64,000 nucleotides of DNA from Astrocystis sublimbata (GCA_022453515.1 JAJNNY010000041.1:268435-332434), one strand, 5' to 3'; counted from the first letter of the stretch, positions 1 through 13,260 are shown. The notes: generated by a model not told the origin, from the letters alone. A program made the numbers and translations.

Positions 1-860
1 TGCAGAATGTTCCTCCAAGCGTTTGGGGCATGCGACCAAGGATATCGGGTGTACGTTCGGCGTGGCGGCTTCAGCTGCAGTTTTCGACTCGAATATGCGA
101 CCAATGTTGCTGTCACTAGTTGTGAGTGCACGATATAGCAGTGAGTCCAAAGTTCCCCGTGTTCCACGAACGCTCCGGCAGACCGGATTACAAAGAAATT
201 GCCCGTGTGGCAAGGCGGTCCGTGGTTGAAGTGAAGTTAGAGGCCAAGGTTCTGTCGCGAGGACTTGCCGTTGCACAAAAGAATTGTGAATCGAATTGTG
301 TAAATAATCGTTTCAGCGGTCTGAAATTGGGTCTTTCTTGTAGGGCAAACTTAGGCGGTAGACAAACGCGGTTGTCTGCTTGCAACTTCTGTCTGCTGTG
401 TCTAAGGTACCTCGTGACAAAGACTGCGCGCCGTCGTGTATGCTCGGCGAATAAGCAAGCCAGTGCGATAGGTGACCGAGGGGCGAGGTGATCAATGCAA
501 CTTGGATTATGTCGGTTGTCTGGAATCCCAATTCGCGGTCAGCCGTGGTCAGCCGTGGCCTTGGGTGCGCGTCGAGTGTCGGGATGTATGTACTCTTGTG
601 TCGACGGGCAACGGTTGTAACTTGTAAGATAGTGGGTGAGCTGCAGAGAATGTGGTCTGCTGCTGCTGCTGCAACCTAGACAGACATGCAGTGCGCCGGT
701 TGCACCTGCAGGCGTGTCCACAGCCGTCTGTTCGTTGACTCGTTTATTCGATCGGAGGGGGGTACGGAATGGGACGGGAGCGACAGGCGACGGGCCTTGG
801 ACGGGCACCGTTACCACTTAATTCGACCTGGGCCGAGGGGGACGGTGGAACGGGCAACGG

Positions 861-862
861 GG

Positions 863-894
<32 letters not shown>

Positions 895-921
895 CGGGGG
901 TCGGGGGTCGAGGGTCGAGGT
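861..921 (+). repeat. GGTGAG tandem repeat, G-rich
   Basis: About five perfect GGTGAG hexamers (near 864-893) run into GGTCGGG/GGTCGAG variants up to about 921. The plus strand carries many closely spaced GGG runs, so a G-quadruplex is possible. The proline-rich frames on the minus strand across this tract are by-products of the repeat. Confidence 0.85.
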
Positions 922-3873
922 GAATAATGCGTGACACCAGGCAAATCGACAAATAAAAATAAGATGAATTGGGGAATTGGGGAATCGAGGAATTGAGCAA
1001 TTCCAGGGTCCCAGAATGCGAGAATCGTACAAGCAGGAGAATTCCAGAATTCCAGAATGCCAAACCAGAACCAGACTAGCATAGCAGACCAAGCAAGCAA
1101 AGCAGACTAACAGACAGAGCGGCGACTCGCTGTCGCTCTCTACCAGTCTACCGCACTCTCGGTCTCTCGGTCTCTCCCCACGACATGTGGACAAACAGAC
1201 GCAACGCAAGTATGGACATGCAAAGGAGGGAAATGAAGGGGGGGGGCGGGAGGAGCAAGCAGAACGAGACGCTGCTGGCGCTTGCTGCGAGAGAAAGAGA
1301 AAAGAGACGATAAACAGCCAACAAATGCAAAAGCCAATGGCCAGTCGCTAATGGCCGTCAATGGGCCCATCGGTTCTTTCTGATGGGGGTAGAGATCGCA
1401 GATAGAGGATTCGATCTATCAATGGTCGATGGTCGATGATGGTCAAGGATGGTCGACGGCCGGCGGCCTAACCTAGACACAACCTTTCCTACCTGCAGGT
1501 GGTACCTACCTGGTAGGAGAGCGCTGTCCTGGCATCCTGGGCCTGGACTGGGGGGAGGGGAGGGGTTCATGCAATAGGTACTACCTAGGTAGGTAGCGAG
1601 TGTCGATACGCTAGACCTACCTAGGCAGTGGTTGGCACCCTCCTCAGGCACTTGGCGAGCTTGGTCAGGTACGATGCCCTGTACACCTGGGCAGCTGCAG
1701 TAGCCAAAACGTACTTAAGTAGGTAGTATAATAGTAGGTAATTATCTACTAGGTACCTAAGGCAGAGAGCGAGCTGCTGAACAGACGGATGCCTCCCAAT
1801 TACTCGTAAGGTATTCCATTGATAGCCCGTCTCAACCCAAATCCATAGCTGTGCTTGCCATGCGAGACACATTGCATCGATATGCTATGTGTGTGACTGA
1901 GCAAATCTTGAGGCAGTGGCTAGGTACATAGTCGTAAGCTAAGGTAACTCCCGCCTATACGAACGCTAAGCGAACCTCGGAACCCTTCCACCTCTCCTCG
2001 TGCAGAACTCGTGGTTTCCCACGTTGAGACCCAACCTTACCTACCAGGTACCTACCTACCTAGGCACCTTAGGCCTGGCAAGCACCAACATGTAGGAAAG
2101 GTAGATAGATACCTCCTATACTAGGTAGGTAGTAGGTATCCATGATATTGGAGAAATCACGTTGTGCGGGAGCCCTCGCAGAACCCTCCTACCCGAGCTA
2201 CTCACTGTGCATGCCCCTAGGTACTTAAGGTACCGTAGTCAAGTTACAGATACGCGCTAAAAGCGTTGGCAGATCCTGATGATGGATGCGCTTGAGAGCA
2301 GATCGTCTACAGCTCCAGTATATTCTGTGCAGTACTGTAGTACTTAGTGCACAGTACCTAAGTACCTAGGTACGACGTACGAGTACTCCGTGGTCGGTAG
2401 TATCGATCGGTACTAGGCTGCTTGCTGTATTATATCTTTGCAGATCATCCCAAGTTGCCAAGCCTGGTCAAGCTCCGAGGTCGTTTCTCCCCCCACTACC
2501 ATCCTTTTCCTACCTGCAGTCACCAGTCCAGTTCTGATCCAACCCTTAAGTAAGGTACTTTACTTACGTCGAGCTTATGACTACTCAGTAGGTACCTAAG
2601 GTACCTAGGTAGGTACTCGTAGCTTTGTCGGTAACCTCTCGCCTCTCACCATCAATCACCTGCCGGGCCTGCTAAGAGCTAACCTTAACAACCAAACTCA
2701 CACCCCACGGCATAAACACATGTTGGTGTCCATCGAGACGGCGCAGTACGGTTCACTGTATGAAACGCAAGGGTGCAAGCAGACACCGCCCGCAGCCAAC
2801 TCCACATCACGTACGAATTCGTCGGCGTACATACGTGTTCATCCATATCGAGTGCCAGGGTGGCTCATACCTACCGAGCCTACTACCATTCATACGCCGT
2901 GCGTACCTACTGAGTACATATAACTCATCGAAATTGATACTGTAGTATGTAGGTACCCACGGTCGTCCCTAGGAAAAGCGATCGAGGCGCCAGTCGTTAT
3001 CGAGAGTGGTTTTGTACAAAAGTTCGGCGAGAAGAAGTTTCGTTATTCTAACAAAGAACCGAGTACGAGTAGGTCAGACGGTGCTCGGAAGGATAAGTGC
3101 CTACTCACAGCATGCTTCGGCTGGCCTGATACCAATTTTTCGCAGCACAATCACAAGGGACGAGGCTCTTCTCCCACAACTTTTATCCTTTATTCAACAT
3201 GTGGTTCCGATCTTGGACAAGGGGCAGCCCACATATACATACTATTTATCATTGGCTCATCAGCCCACCCCCTCCCATATGCTCCCTGGCGAACTGGTAT
3301 GCCGCAGGAAAGGTCGGCTCGTATTGTGCTACTGCTAGACTGTTCGGTGGTAGCTGCACACCACGCTCGACTTCTTGCGCCAGGCTCTATTTCTAGTCGT
3401 CCGGGTTGGCCGCCGCTGGAGGTGCAGGAGAAATAATCTGACATTGTGACAACCTCATCATAGTGGTTGGCTCACCTAATGTGCGGGTCTAATACTGCTG
3501 CAGTGTGAAGAGTGAAGAGCGAATCTGATTCCGAGGGGCTTGCTTTGCAAGTTGGGATGGTGAGATGGGTCTCTCCTCCTCATCGACTCCCCGAGTCATC
3601 TCCACAGAGGAGCACATATACACTTACCTACGTGACTACATGTATGTACCTGGCAAGCTGGAGCACACCGCATCGGTGGATACCTCGGGTCACCGAAAGC
3701 GCCATCTCCCGTTAGGGTCTTTTTTCATCCCAAGCTGGTCGTGACTCGTCAACAACTACTGTCGCAGGCAAAGCTTTCTACTTTACTACCAAAACATCTC
3801 TGCCGATGTGCGCGTTTGTCGCAGGGATAAGCCAGCGACGCATGAGAGCCATGGGACCCATTTACTGACCTGC

Positions 3874-3898
3874 AAAAAAAAAAAAAAAAAAAAAAAAA
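3874..3898 (+). repeat. poly(A) tract of 25 A
   Basis: An uninterrupted run of 25 adenines in intergenic DNA. No upstream coding remnant that would make it a retroposed tail was recognised. The exact length is prone to sequencing error. Confidence 0.8.
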
Positions 3899-6800
3899 CT
3901 ACGTTCGCCTGTAGGTACAGCACATGCTTGAGTGAACAACAATGCAGGCTGCAGGCACCGGTACGCACCGCACCTGACACAAGCACCACCGATTCCACCC
4001 AACGGAGACGGGCGGCTTTAGTATGGCACAACTACCTATCACACAACTTGGAACATTGCAGATACCCTGCCAAGACCGGCATATTCATATATTCCAGAAA
4101 TCGGCTTGGCTTACGCCGCTCCGGGAGGATACATTAGCGTACTACTATTTTGATGTAAAATTGCCCGTGAGGCCATCTACTGAGCCCCTTTTATTGCCCC
4201 CTTTCACTCCAACAGTGGGGAAGGGTAGTTGATAGTACAAAGGTCCAGGTTCCTACTCGCCCGAGTTCGAAAATTCCCGCTGTGAGTCCCAGAGTTCAAT
4301 AATTGGCTACATACCTAGGTAGGTAGTATCTACCTTTGTGCAAAATTCGCAACAGTTGTCGGTAAGACAAGCGTAAGATACAATTTCTGTTTGCTCAATT
4401 GCCAAGTTATCCGTCAAAGGAATTAGCTCCGAGCTACAACTACATACCTACCTATACCTACGTATTCCAAGTACCCTGTCCCCCCTGCTCGGAAAGCGGC
4501 ATGGTGGGCACGGCGCGTGGCTGCAACCTCGCCCCATATGAAAATTGTTCAAGAATAGAGCTCAAGGAACGAGCTGCTTTTGCTAAGTAAGTTGTTGATG
4601 TTCTCTTGATCTGTGGTTCAAACTTCTCAGGGGCACTTTTCGGCTTGCAACATTCATCCCAAGCTGAAAACTTCATCTGTGGATGGACCTTCGTTTCCGA
4701 CGCACGCAGGAACGGGTCATGTTAGCAGTGACCTTGACCTGGGGCCTAATTAATCACCAGACGTTACTCATAAAGATACGTTCTAAACCACGGTTGAATG
4801 ATCATGATAGTAGCTACACCAGTCAGTTGTCATCTACTCAATACATGGCAAACATGTGGCTCTGCAGGAGAGTCGGTATATACAGTTGTGTAGTAGACTG
4901 CCACGGTCAACAGATATTTCTCCGTTCAACCCGGTCACCAGCTATGATCGTTATAATTAGCTACTTGCTACACCAAAAATGGATTCATTGCCAGAAATCC
5001 ATAACTAGTTGTAGGTAACAGACGGTTGTTCGCCTTGTGGTTACATTTGTTTCAATGGATTATGACATGTTGCTGGTCTGCTGAGGTCTGAGAACAGCCA
5101 TGACCAGGTGGATCGACGAAACAAAGCTCGTTTGAACACTAAGACACGCTGTCTAACTAAATCCACCTAAAGCATTCCATGTTGATGACTCAAGTACTGC
5201 CTACGAGCCGAGGTGCCGGATTTCCTCCCTCACCTCTTCAATTGTTTACCTAGGTCTGGGTAATACGCCAAAGCAAGCTCTATACACGTCAGAGCGCGTT
5301 TCTCACCAATGACCAGCGACGCATCAATCCGTAGCCTCAACTAGACCCGAAACGTGTCCCCCGAGCTATTGGTTCAGCACCCTCGCTTGCCTCGGTTCGG
5401 GTTATAGTTTCCTTCTCTCTCGCAAGCCCAAGTTCCCCCTGCATATCTTACCGGATACGTCGTTTGGTTCAGCTCAAGCGATGGATGATCGCCTCTTGGA
5501 CCAGGTGTAAAAGACTTTGCGTCAAAGTGACCCGGTACCCTGGGATGGAAAAGTCCCCGATAGATCACACTACTCCCGAACTACCTATCGCGTGCTGCGA
5601 GTGAACTGAGTTGAACATCCAATGCCTGAACCAAGTTTCCCCGCTAAGCAGCCCATCACATCTCTAACCAACACCGAATACGTCGGATTGGGCCTTATGA
5701 AGAGCAGTCCAGACGGTTCTAGCAGAATATGATAGATGCCATGCCTGACCAGCGAGTAGGGAGGAAGTCGGACTCTAACGCGGTGTGTCTTAGCTAAGCT
5801 CGAAAGGGGCAAGATGCAGCTCGGCCTTTACTTCAACATTTACTTGACATGCTTGCCTACCTAATTACTTAGATCATGATATTGTTATTGTTGAACGGTT
5901 ACTTGCGTGTCTGCTTCCTATACATAGTACTCTAATCTATATGTATATGTATACGCCCGCACGCATAGCCGCATGATGGGAAAGCGTCAAAGTGTTTGCG
6001 CCAAATGTTTCAGACTGACAGCCCGAACCCTGCATTTGATCGGTAATTCAGTTTCCCTTGTATTCAAAGGCCAAAAATTGTTTAGAAACTCAGCAAATGA
6101 TTAATGACAGGTCACGAGACTCAAGGGAAGCAGCTTCTGTGTACCTTGATCAATCGATTGCCCGGCTCCTACCGATTGCTATTAATACATTAATACTAAC
6201 TGAAGTAACTAACCTATAGCTTGGAGGTAGATGAGGTAGGTAGACCATGGCAGATCCCCCCTCCCCCCAAGTCGCGGCAAACGAAGAAATTGCTACCATG
6301 GGCGGCAACATGCATCAAATCTAGAGCACAGATGGACAAAGCTTCATATAAACTAGATATATTGCATGTGTTTTATGCTTGACAATTACTCAAGGACGTA
6401 CTTACAAAATGTTGTCCATACAATCATATCACCCCGTCGCCGCCATGGCTGTTCAATCAACGGCACATCGATCGCCAAGCTCAAAGTCCCTGGGTATACC
6501 TACCTATAGAAGGTTAGGTAGACAGACAGGGCTTGACAGACGAGCCAGGGTAAGACAGAAAGACCGTGCCACGGCCCACGGCCGCAGTGCGCTCGGTCTT
6601 TTGCCCTGATGATCCCAGCGCCGGGGGGCTCTTCCGGCCGGGCGGGCGCGGATGACGTAAGTCAGTGAAGCATAATCATATGAGTTCAATTAAAAGTTGC
6701 ATTGAAGGCCTACTAGGTACACATACATGGCTGCATATACTCGTAATCCACTGCTTAGGCTTCATCTTTGACGTGTACAATCCCGAACTTAATGGGTAGG

Positions 6801-6946
6801 TTTGTTAGTCGGTCGTCTCCTGCCTTGTAGAGTTGACGTGAGCATGACAGTGACTTGCTGCTTATTGCTGTTATTGCCAGACGAGCAGTACTCCCATTTG
6901 AGAACACTCATGAAGTTAGTCCCACTAGTTGCTTCTAGCGGTTGAT

Positions 6947-6965
6947 AGGTAGGTAGGTAGGTAGG
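6947..6965 (+). repeat. TAGG tandem repeat block
   Basis: Four consecutive TAGG units form a local expansion of the ACCTAGGTAGGTA-type motif scattered through intergenic DNA. Similar blocks lie near 1,588, 2,040-2,065, 4,313, 9,571-9,592, 9,754-9,778 and 27,100-27,118. Many copies are self-complementary around CCTAGG. The function is unknown. Confidence 0.7.
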
Positions 6966-8110
6966 AAAGAAGGGAGGTGAATAAACATAACAATACTTGT
7001 TGCCCTATGTTGTCTATTATGGAAGGATCGTGAGATTCATTGTCATTTCATACCAGTTGTCGTCTATTAAGGCAGCTATACTAGCATATATATTTGAGCC
7101 CTTCAGGTTGTAAGGTCTTTGCGAACTGCAGACATTCGGTTGAGTCCCGTATTGTACGTCAAACTTGATGGTATTTTTAACGCTTTTCTCTTGATCTATA
7201 TTGACAATCTTGCTCTTGGCAACTTGCTGGTAATCATGTCGGCCTTTTTATATACGTGAATAGCACTGATACAGCACATGTAATTCGACAGTCATCATGT
7301 CACTTGACATGAATGAGGAAGCAGCAAACACCGATGGACTCGGTTATGGATGTGAATCAAGGGCTTGCAAAGTACAATTACTTGGTATTAGTAGTCAGTA
7401 GTCAGCTGACTTGGAAACACTAGCATCTAGAGAAGGATTGCAAGCGGTGTAATAAGGAGAACACATGGGTAATATGTTGCCACTGTTTCGATAGTGACTA
7501 AGTCTGCGACTGTGGAATGATACCTAGGTATCTAATAGACACGTTCAACATGGGAGATCGTTTGTACACTCGTATCTTCGAGATCGATACCCCAACCGCT
7601 TTACTTTCAATACATACAATCAGACTATGGAACAAAAATATATTCAGGTTTCATAGATATATATCGTGATATTATACTGACAGACGCATAAATGTTCACA
7701 GATTCAAGGCAGACCACCTAGATATAAACACGACGAAGGCAGAGTGAAGACTTCAGGGATGGATTCAAATACAAAGAAAGCTATAGCTTTTGTTGGTATC
7801 GATTTGCACCACAAAGTTTAGATTACTGAGAGGTTTGTCAATGACGAATCGCGCTGCCGCATCAGCGACGGAAGAGCCGAGTAGGTGGATGTGATAGGGG
7901 TATCAATGCTCTCTGTCTCTTGTGAGTATATTCTTGTTCTACTCATCACCCAAACAATCCATCAAATTCATCCCTAGCGCCAAAGCAATCCACTCGTACC
8001 CAGTGACCCTCAGCTTCTGGGGCTTGCCAGAGAGGCACTCGCATCTTAATGCCTCCACCGCCCTCAGTACTCCTCTCACGTTCCGTCCCAGCCAATGGCA
8101 CCCAAGGACT

Positions 8111-9377
8111 CTATCTCGTGGTGACGCGCGTCCCAAGCTTACCCGTCAGCAGCGAACCCTTACTACCCATCTCGCTGCGCCAATTGATCCCCAAGATACC
8201 GAATATGATGCGGCCATCTTTGTCTTCTACCACAGGCGAATCCTCCTCGACGATGAAGCAGCACTGCTCAACGTCGCCGGGATGCAGAAGCGGCTTTTCC
8301 CCGCCGCTGACTTCCCAGTTGCAGTCTTGATACTGCAATCCTGGCTCGAGGTTTAGTCTTACGCGCTGCAGCTGCATGAGGTCCTCGCTACAATTCTCGA
8401 GCTGCGCTTCCATGACCCAACGACGACGACGAGCCGCGTTTCTGGACGTGCCACCCCGGGAGGTTGGAGCGTGAGGAGGGAGGGTACCGACTTTCGTCCG
8501 CACAATCAGCGAACCTTTGCAGATGAATTGGTACAGTTTTCGGAATGTTCGCACGCGTCCACTCGTCTCCGTGGCTTCATAGTAGCTCACTGTGACCACC
8601 AGTACGTGGTTCCCTTCTTCGTGGAGCTCATAGTTGACGATCTTTTGAAGTGACTGGCTGGGTTCGAGATCGATCCCGCTGCTTTGTTTACCGTCGTTGT
8701 CGTCGCTGCCTGCGGTCGCTGTGTCCTTAGGCAACAGCTCTATCTTCTGCGGTGTGGTCGACCCGGGTGCTTGGAAAACGATGTTTGTTAGCTGAAAACT
8801 CGATCTTACCAAGGACAACTGTAGCTTCAACAGAGAAGGTCCCATGGGAGGATGCAGCAAGCAATGCTCTTTTAGGTGGGGAGGGGGGGAGTGAGAGCCC
8901 AGAGACGGTGGATGCGTACTTCTCATTTCTGCCTCCATACGCACGTCGCGAATCATCTTCTTGGTAGCCTTGGGCGCGGGCGTGCTAGCAGCCGCAGGCC
9001 GAGCCAAGGATGAGTCCCCTCCACTCGGATCCGGTGGTATATCATGATTAGCTGATAGAGTACAGCTGAAGGTCTCGCCAGCATAAGCAGTGCCGAACGA
9101 CGGTGGGAGGTTCAGGATCGGGGTCAAGAGGAAGGGCTCTGGGTTCGTGCCACTGTCCGCGCCATAGGCGAGAGAGGCGGGCAGAGAAGCCCCATCGTCG
9201 GCGGCAGACAAAGGAAGGGGTTGCTGCGCTACAAGAGACGGCCGCGAGAGGCTTCGACGCTCGATTAGAACCAGATCACGAAGAGCTAGGCATAGAAGCT
9301 TCCCATTACCGTAAAACCTTGAGCGAGATGGAGTGCGGTTCTTTGGCATCAACGGAAGGATATCGCTGATGACTCAT
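8111..9377 (-). CDS. TRAPP complex subunit 13-like (DUF974) protein
   Basis: Model: complement(join(8111..8769, 8920..9251, 9310..9377)), 352 aa. TRAPPC13-family proteins belong to the TRAPP vesicle-tethering complex acting at the Golgi. The family is recognised from the N-terminal KVLRLSRPSL block, then LPPSFGTAYAGETFSC, then GNHVLVVTVSYYE and RTFRKLYQFICK, and a C-terminal INWRSEMG segment. The start at 9377 was chosen because its frame reads DAKEPHSISLKVLR into the second exon, as fungal homologues do. The plain open frame from 9352 instead reads through the first intron. Introns are 58 nt (9252-9309) and 150 nt (8770-8919, with a GCTAAC branch point). Removing the second intron joins AEMR to TPGSTTPQKI and deletes a serine/proline-rich stretch that does not look like the family. 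The family call is confident; the exact start is fairly sure. Confidence 0.85.
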
Positions 9378-10152
9378 GACGTACAATACCGTTTACCTGC
9401 TACCTGATAACATGAAGGTTGCATGTATAGGTAGGTACGTATATAAATGGGGAGCATGTGTGGTTGCTGGAATGTGCCTTGCGTTGAATTGCACGCATGA
9501 TCTCATGCACATCTCATGGGTGGAATAAGTACGTGAACGGCTGGTAGCGCAGATGCGATACCGGTAGATACTTACCTACCTACCTAGGTAGGTACCTTAA
9601 GGAGAGACTCTGGAGACAGGGGCACAGGGGCACAGGGGGGCGAGGGTTAAAGGTGAGTTGACAAGGAACATTCAGGTAAGCTTGTCCATAAGGCGTTGTC
9701 ACCTTATCGATTAGGTAGGCGAGGGAGGAAATGCCGAGGTGCCGTTCTACAGTACCTACCTAGGTAGGTAGGTAGGTGCATACTTCTGCAGATGCGCCAC
9801 TAGCCCCTGAGGTGCTTCAAACGTACCTCTAATAACATCAACCATGGACCTCATCTGAGACTTGCAATACGACTCGCTAGGTACCTCATGCATAAGCAGT
9901 AGTGATAGCACGAGCCTGGGCATGTAAAGTACAGGTAGACCTGGTACCAGTAAGGTAGAGATAGAAGAGCAGAGGAATATTTGATGCGTTCTCGACCATG
10001 CTAACAACCTACCTCCTAGTATGCTTTCCCCGCCCCTTCCAACATCGGATACATGCCCCCCTTTTACAATGTTTTGTATCGTCCTGGGTGGAATGCCTGC
10101 TTCTCTCCTACTAATCTGGTTTCGAGAGCTCCAAGGGATTATATGAACCCGT
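9378..10152. other. intergenic between two minus-strand genes
   Basis: No gene is seen. The stretch contains two strong ACCTAGGTAGGT clusters (9,571-9,592 and 9,754-9,778) and a short GGGGCACAGGGGCACAGGGGGG repeat near 9,618-9,640. It should hold the 3' end of the KH-domain gene and the promoter of the TRAPPC13-like gene. Confidence 0.6.
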
Positions 10153-12303
10153 TTATAGTCCAGGAGGTGGTGGGACCTATTACCGTCATTAGCAAACGTA
10201 AAGTCTTTTTCGTCAACTGCTTTTGACTCACATTGCCGTAACCAGGAGGAGATCCAGACGGGGGAGGCGGTGGTGGGGGAGCAGCGCCTCCTGGCGGAGG
10301 TGGCGGGGGAGCTTCTGTTGGTGGTGGTGGTGGCGGTGACCCAGCACCCGGTGCCGGAGAGCCTTGCTGAGCTGCTTGAGCTGCAGCGTAATATTGCTGG
10401 TAGTATTGCATGTATCTATCACGCATGGAACGTTAGCAGATATGGAGCGTGATGGACCGAAGGGATCTTACGCTGCATAGCCTCCATATGCCGCATATGG
10501 GTCCTGTCCGCCGTAGTATTGCGCGTACTGGGCTGCGTAGTCATTGGTGGCTGCTGCTGGGGTGCTGCCGGCACCTCCAGGTATAGGGGAGGCTACGTTG
10601 CCAGCAGGAGTGGGGGAGTTGTTGTAACCACCGTGCCCGCCTCCGCCATAGGAACCCGAACGGCCCCCACCTCTGTCGTAACGGTCACCGCCGCCGCCAC
10701 CGCCGCCGTATCGGTCGCCATTATATCGATCACCACCGCCGTATCGGTCACCACCGTAGCCTCCACCATTGCCATGGCCGCCAAAGTGCTGTCTCGGAGG
10801 ACGGCTCTTGAACTCCTCATACTCTTCCTTCACCTTACCAACAAGATCGTCACACAGCTCTTTAGCCTTCTCAACCATATTAGGATCCGGGCCGCTGATT
10901 TCATATTAGCTACGGGTCGAATGACACGCAAAACAAGTCAACATGCAGACACGACATGGTGGTACTTACGCCACATGAAGATACATGTCATCGTCGCTTT
11001 CGCGATTCGTGGAAGCCTCGAGGTAGCCAGACCCCCGACCCTTGATTTGCACTCGGCATCCCGTCTCTTGCTGAATATGTTTTACATAAGCGCCGCCGTG
11101 GCCGACAATCTGCGCACGTAAATTAAACCCTTGAACAGGTTCGAGACTGATGGGTATCTTGGCTTCGGGCCATTTGCGCTGAGTCCACGTTAGTCTCACG
11201 TAAAATTGACCATAGATCCTGTTTCCTTGGGGCAACTCACACGTCCGTACTCGTCACGCTCGACCTGCTCTTGGTCGCGACGGCGGAATCGACGTTCGTC
11301 GACCAGATTCGGGAGTTCTTGTTTCATCATCTCCTCAATCTTCATGATTGCTGCATCTAGACCCGCCTTTGAAGTGCTCGTGACATGGAGGTATAGAGGA
11401 GGTTGCTGGGGACGTGTCAGCCGCTGTGTTGTGTGTTTTTGGGTGCACGATGTACAAGTACATACCGCAGGGGTGGCCATGCTCTTATCGGGATAGTAGT
11501 TGCCGCGGGTCGTGACATCTTTACAAGTCAACCATCGTTCTATCAGTCAAAAACAGAAAATGTAGGAGGTCTCTCGTACCGGCTCCGGTCTCTTCCTTAA
11601 TCTAGATCACGCAGCGGAGGTCAGCAGATGGCACAGAGGGGAATCGTGTGCGAGCTAGTATGCTTCTATGTAAGCTACACTGTTCGAACACGACTGGGAG
11701 TGAAACTGGGAGAAGGGCCCCGGCAGTCAAGAGGGCTAGCGTTCTGAGACGGATCAGTAGATTGACCAAGGATGTTTATTTACCATTTTTTGTGTTGATC
11801 CCTTGGTTAGCAAGTATCGGTTGCGCAGGTCGTTGACTTCGATATCCTTAATGTAGTCGCCGTCGGACACGTAGACTTCGCCATTGATGTTGGCAGCCTT
11901 GGAGGCATCGCCGTCGTCGGCGCCAGCCGAGTTGGTGGAAGATGCGCGGATGGGCGGCACATCCACGTGCTGGATGCCCTTCCGTGCCTGGAGCTGTGCG
12001 TTGATCTTGGCCGCGGCAGCCGCTAGGATGCAGTGTTAGTGGCCTCATTTAGAGTGCGAACAATGTGTGGCCCGTGGGATGTGAGCTGGACCAACCTGCG
12101 GCTGCGGCAGCGTCGCCGGGGGTCTTCTTCGCCTCCGGCGTGGCGCTATCAGGACCTCTACTCAGAGGACTACGGTCGCGGGCGGTGTCTGGTTTGCGGG
12201 CGGCTGGCGAACGAGATCGGCGGTCGAATCGGGAGCGACGAGGCTCGGGCTCGGTCTGGTCGAAACGCGATCGCTTCGCGGTGCGGCGTTCCGAGTCGTC
12301 CAT
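10153..12303 (-). CDS. KH-domain RNA-binding protein, KHDC4/BLOM7-type
   Basis: Nine exons: complement(join(10153..10176, 10232..10415, 10472..10894, 10970..11178, 11241..11405, 11466..11518, 11580..11601, 11784..12022, 12096..12303)), 508 aa, all junctions in frame. KHDC4-family proteins bind RNA and associate with the spliceosome in animals; a role in mRNA processing is inferred here. The N-terminus is Arg/Ser-rich. Next comes AAAKINAQLQARKG, a first KH-like region (NDLRNRYLLTKG ... DVTTRGNYYPDK ... PPLYLHV) and a second KH domain (FNLRAQIVGHGGAYVKHIQQ, ETGCRVQIKGRGSGYLE). The C-terminal half has GGDRY/RYGG repeats, then Tyr/Gln/Ala-rich and polyproline segments, ending VPPPPGL. One exon is only 22 nt and the last is 24 nt. 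The low-complexity tail suggests condensate-type RNA binding. Confidence 0.85.
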
Positions 12304-13260
12304 ACTTGCTATTCAAGGAGGGATACGGCACAACAGGAGCTAAGTTTCGAAGGCTGTGAAACCGAATGTGCGTTCTTATCAATGCGACAATGGTGTACTG
12401 TAGACTGTACCTAGTGTGGTTGAATGGCGAATGGGATGTTGGAGAAGTAAGGTTGACCGAAGGCAGGCAGGAAACAATTGAAGCTGCAGACGGGAACGAA
12501 AGGTAACGAATGAATGAATGTCCTTGCAGCCCAGCTCGCCCAGCTAGGTACATACTAAGAAAAATGACGGCTTGGCATTCGGCATTACCTACCTGTACCT
12601 GCCATCCTGCCATCTGCCTGTTAGCAGCCCGTCCTCTGCCGTCCTCCACAAAGGATCCTGGACTAGGACTAGCGCAGATACTTACAGTATGAGGACCTAA
12701 TGAACGAGTATCGTAGCCAGCACCTTGCTTGAAGCCTCAGCAATTCCGCACTGTGTGAGCTTGGAAGAAAGAAACAAGAGAAAAGGCGTACCTAGGTACT
12801 CCGGAATGAGCTCACTCCATGCCACCGGCCTTTCCTCCCGGCTCATTCACACAAGTTGGGCCATTTACTTCAAACCTTGGCTCGGACTGACTGCACAGCA
12901 CGTTGTTGCTTGTTTCCCTTGGTGCGTGCATTTTGCATGCTCAAGGTTGCCGGGGGCCTCTGTTAACGGCACATGTACTTACTTACCTACACATACTCGG
13001 CCCAGGTGCATAGTACGAACTTCAGAGAATACGGTGCGGGATCTATGTATCGATAAGTTTCGGGGTCTAAAGCAAGCAGCTGGCTGCACTGCACCCCTGC
13101 CTGCCGACCTGTTCGCCTGCCAGCTAGCTAGCACCCAGGCAACCAGGGGCCATGTGCCTCCGATGTTCGCAGCAGAGGCCAGTCGAGCTTCGATACTTTT
13201 ATTAGCGTAGAATGGAAATAAGTTAGGTCACCCTCACCTTTGGCTTTTCCTTCGCCGTTG
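12304..13260. other. divergent intergenic region
   Basis: Lies between the KH-domain gene (-) and the acetolactate synthase regulatory subunit gene (+). Open frames here (for example 12,725-13,210) have no family resemblance. It should hold both promoters. Confidence 0.6.

Larger units (their letters stand above)
1..8110. other. gene-free intergenic region, motif-rich
   Basis: I see no gene in this 8.1 kb. Open frames here are short, lack recognisable domains and overlap on both strands. Much of the DNA is low complexity: GGTGAG repeats near 860-920, GGTCGATGGTCGAT-like repeats near 1,420-1,460, a 25-base A tract at 3,874, and many copies of an ACCTAGGTAGGTA-type motif. It could be a long upstream region or leader of a gene to the left of the window, but nothing in the sequence proves transcription. 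Confidence 0.6.

Noticed and set aside
861..921. Interstitial telomere repeat
   Set aside because: The unit is GGTGAG, not TTAGGG, and no telomere array was found near the palindrome centre or window ends.
744..1209. Proline-rich minus-strand open frames
   Set aside because: They are translations of the GGTGAG repeat and adjacent low-complexity DNA.
4255..4290. Possible tRNA T-arm (GAGTTCGAAAATTCC)
   Set aside because: No matching stems or acceptor arm around it.
9252..9352. Start of the TRAPPC13-like protein at 9,352
   Set aside because: That frame reads through the first intron and lacks the conserved KVLR block. The spliced start at 9,377 restores it.
9370..9376. TGACTCA as a Gcn4/CPC1 site for the TRAPPC13-like gene
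   Set aside because: It overlaps the start codon region of a trafficking gene with no link to amino-acid control; probably chance.
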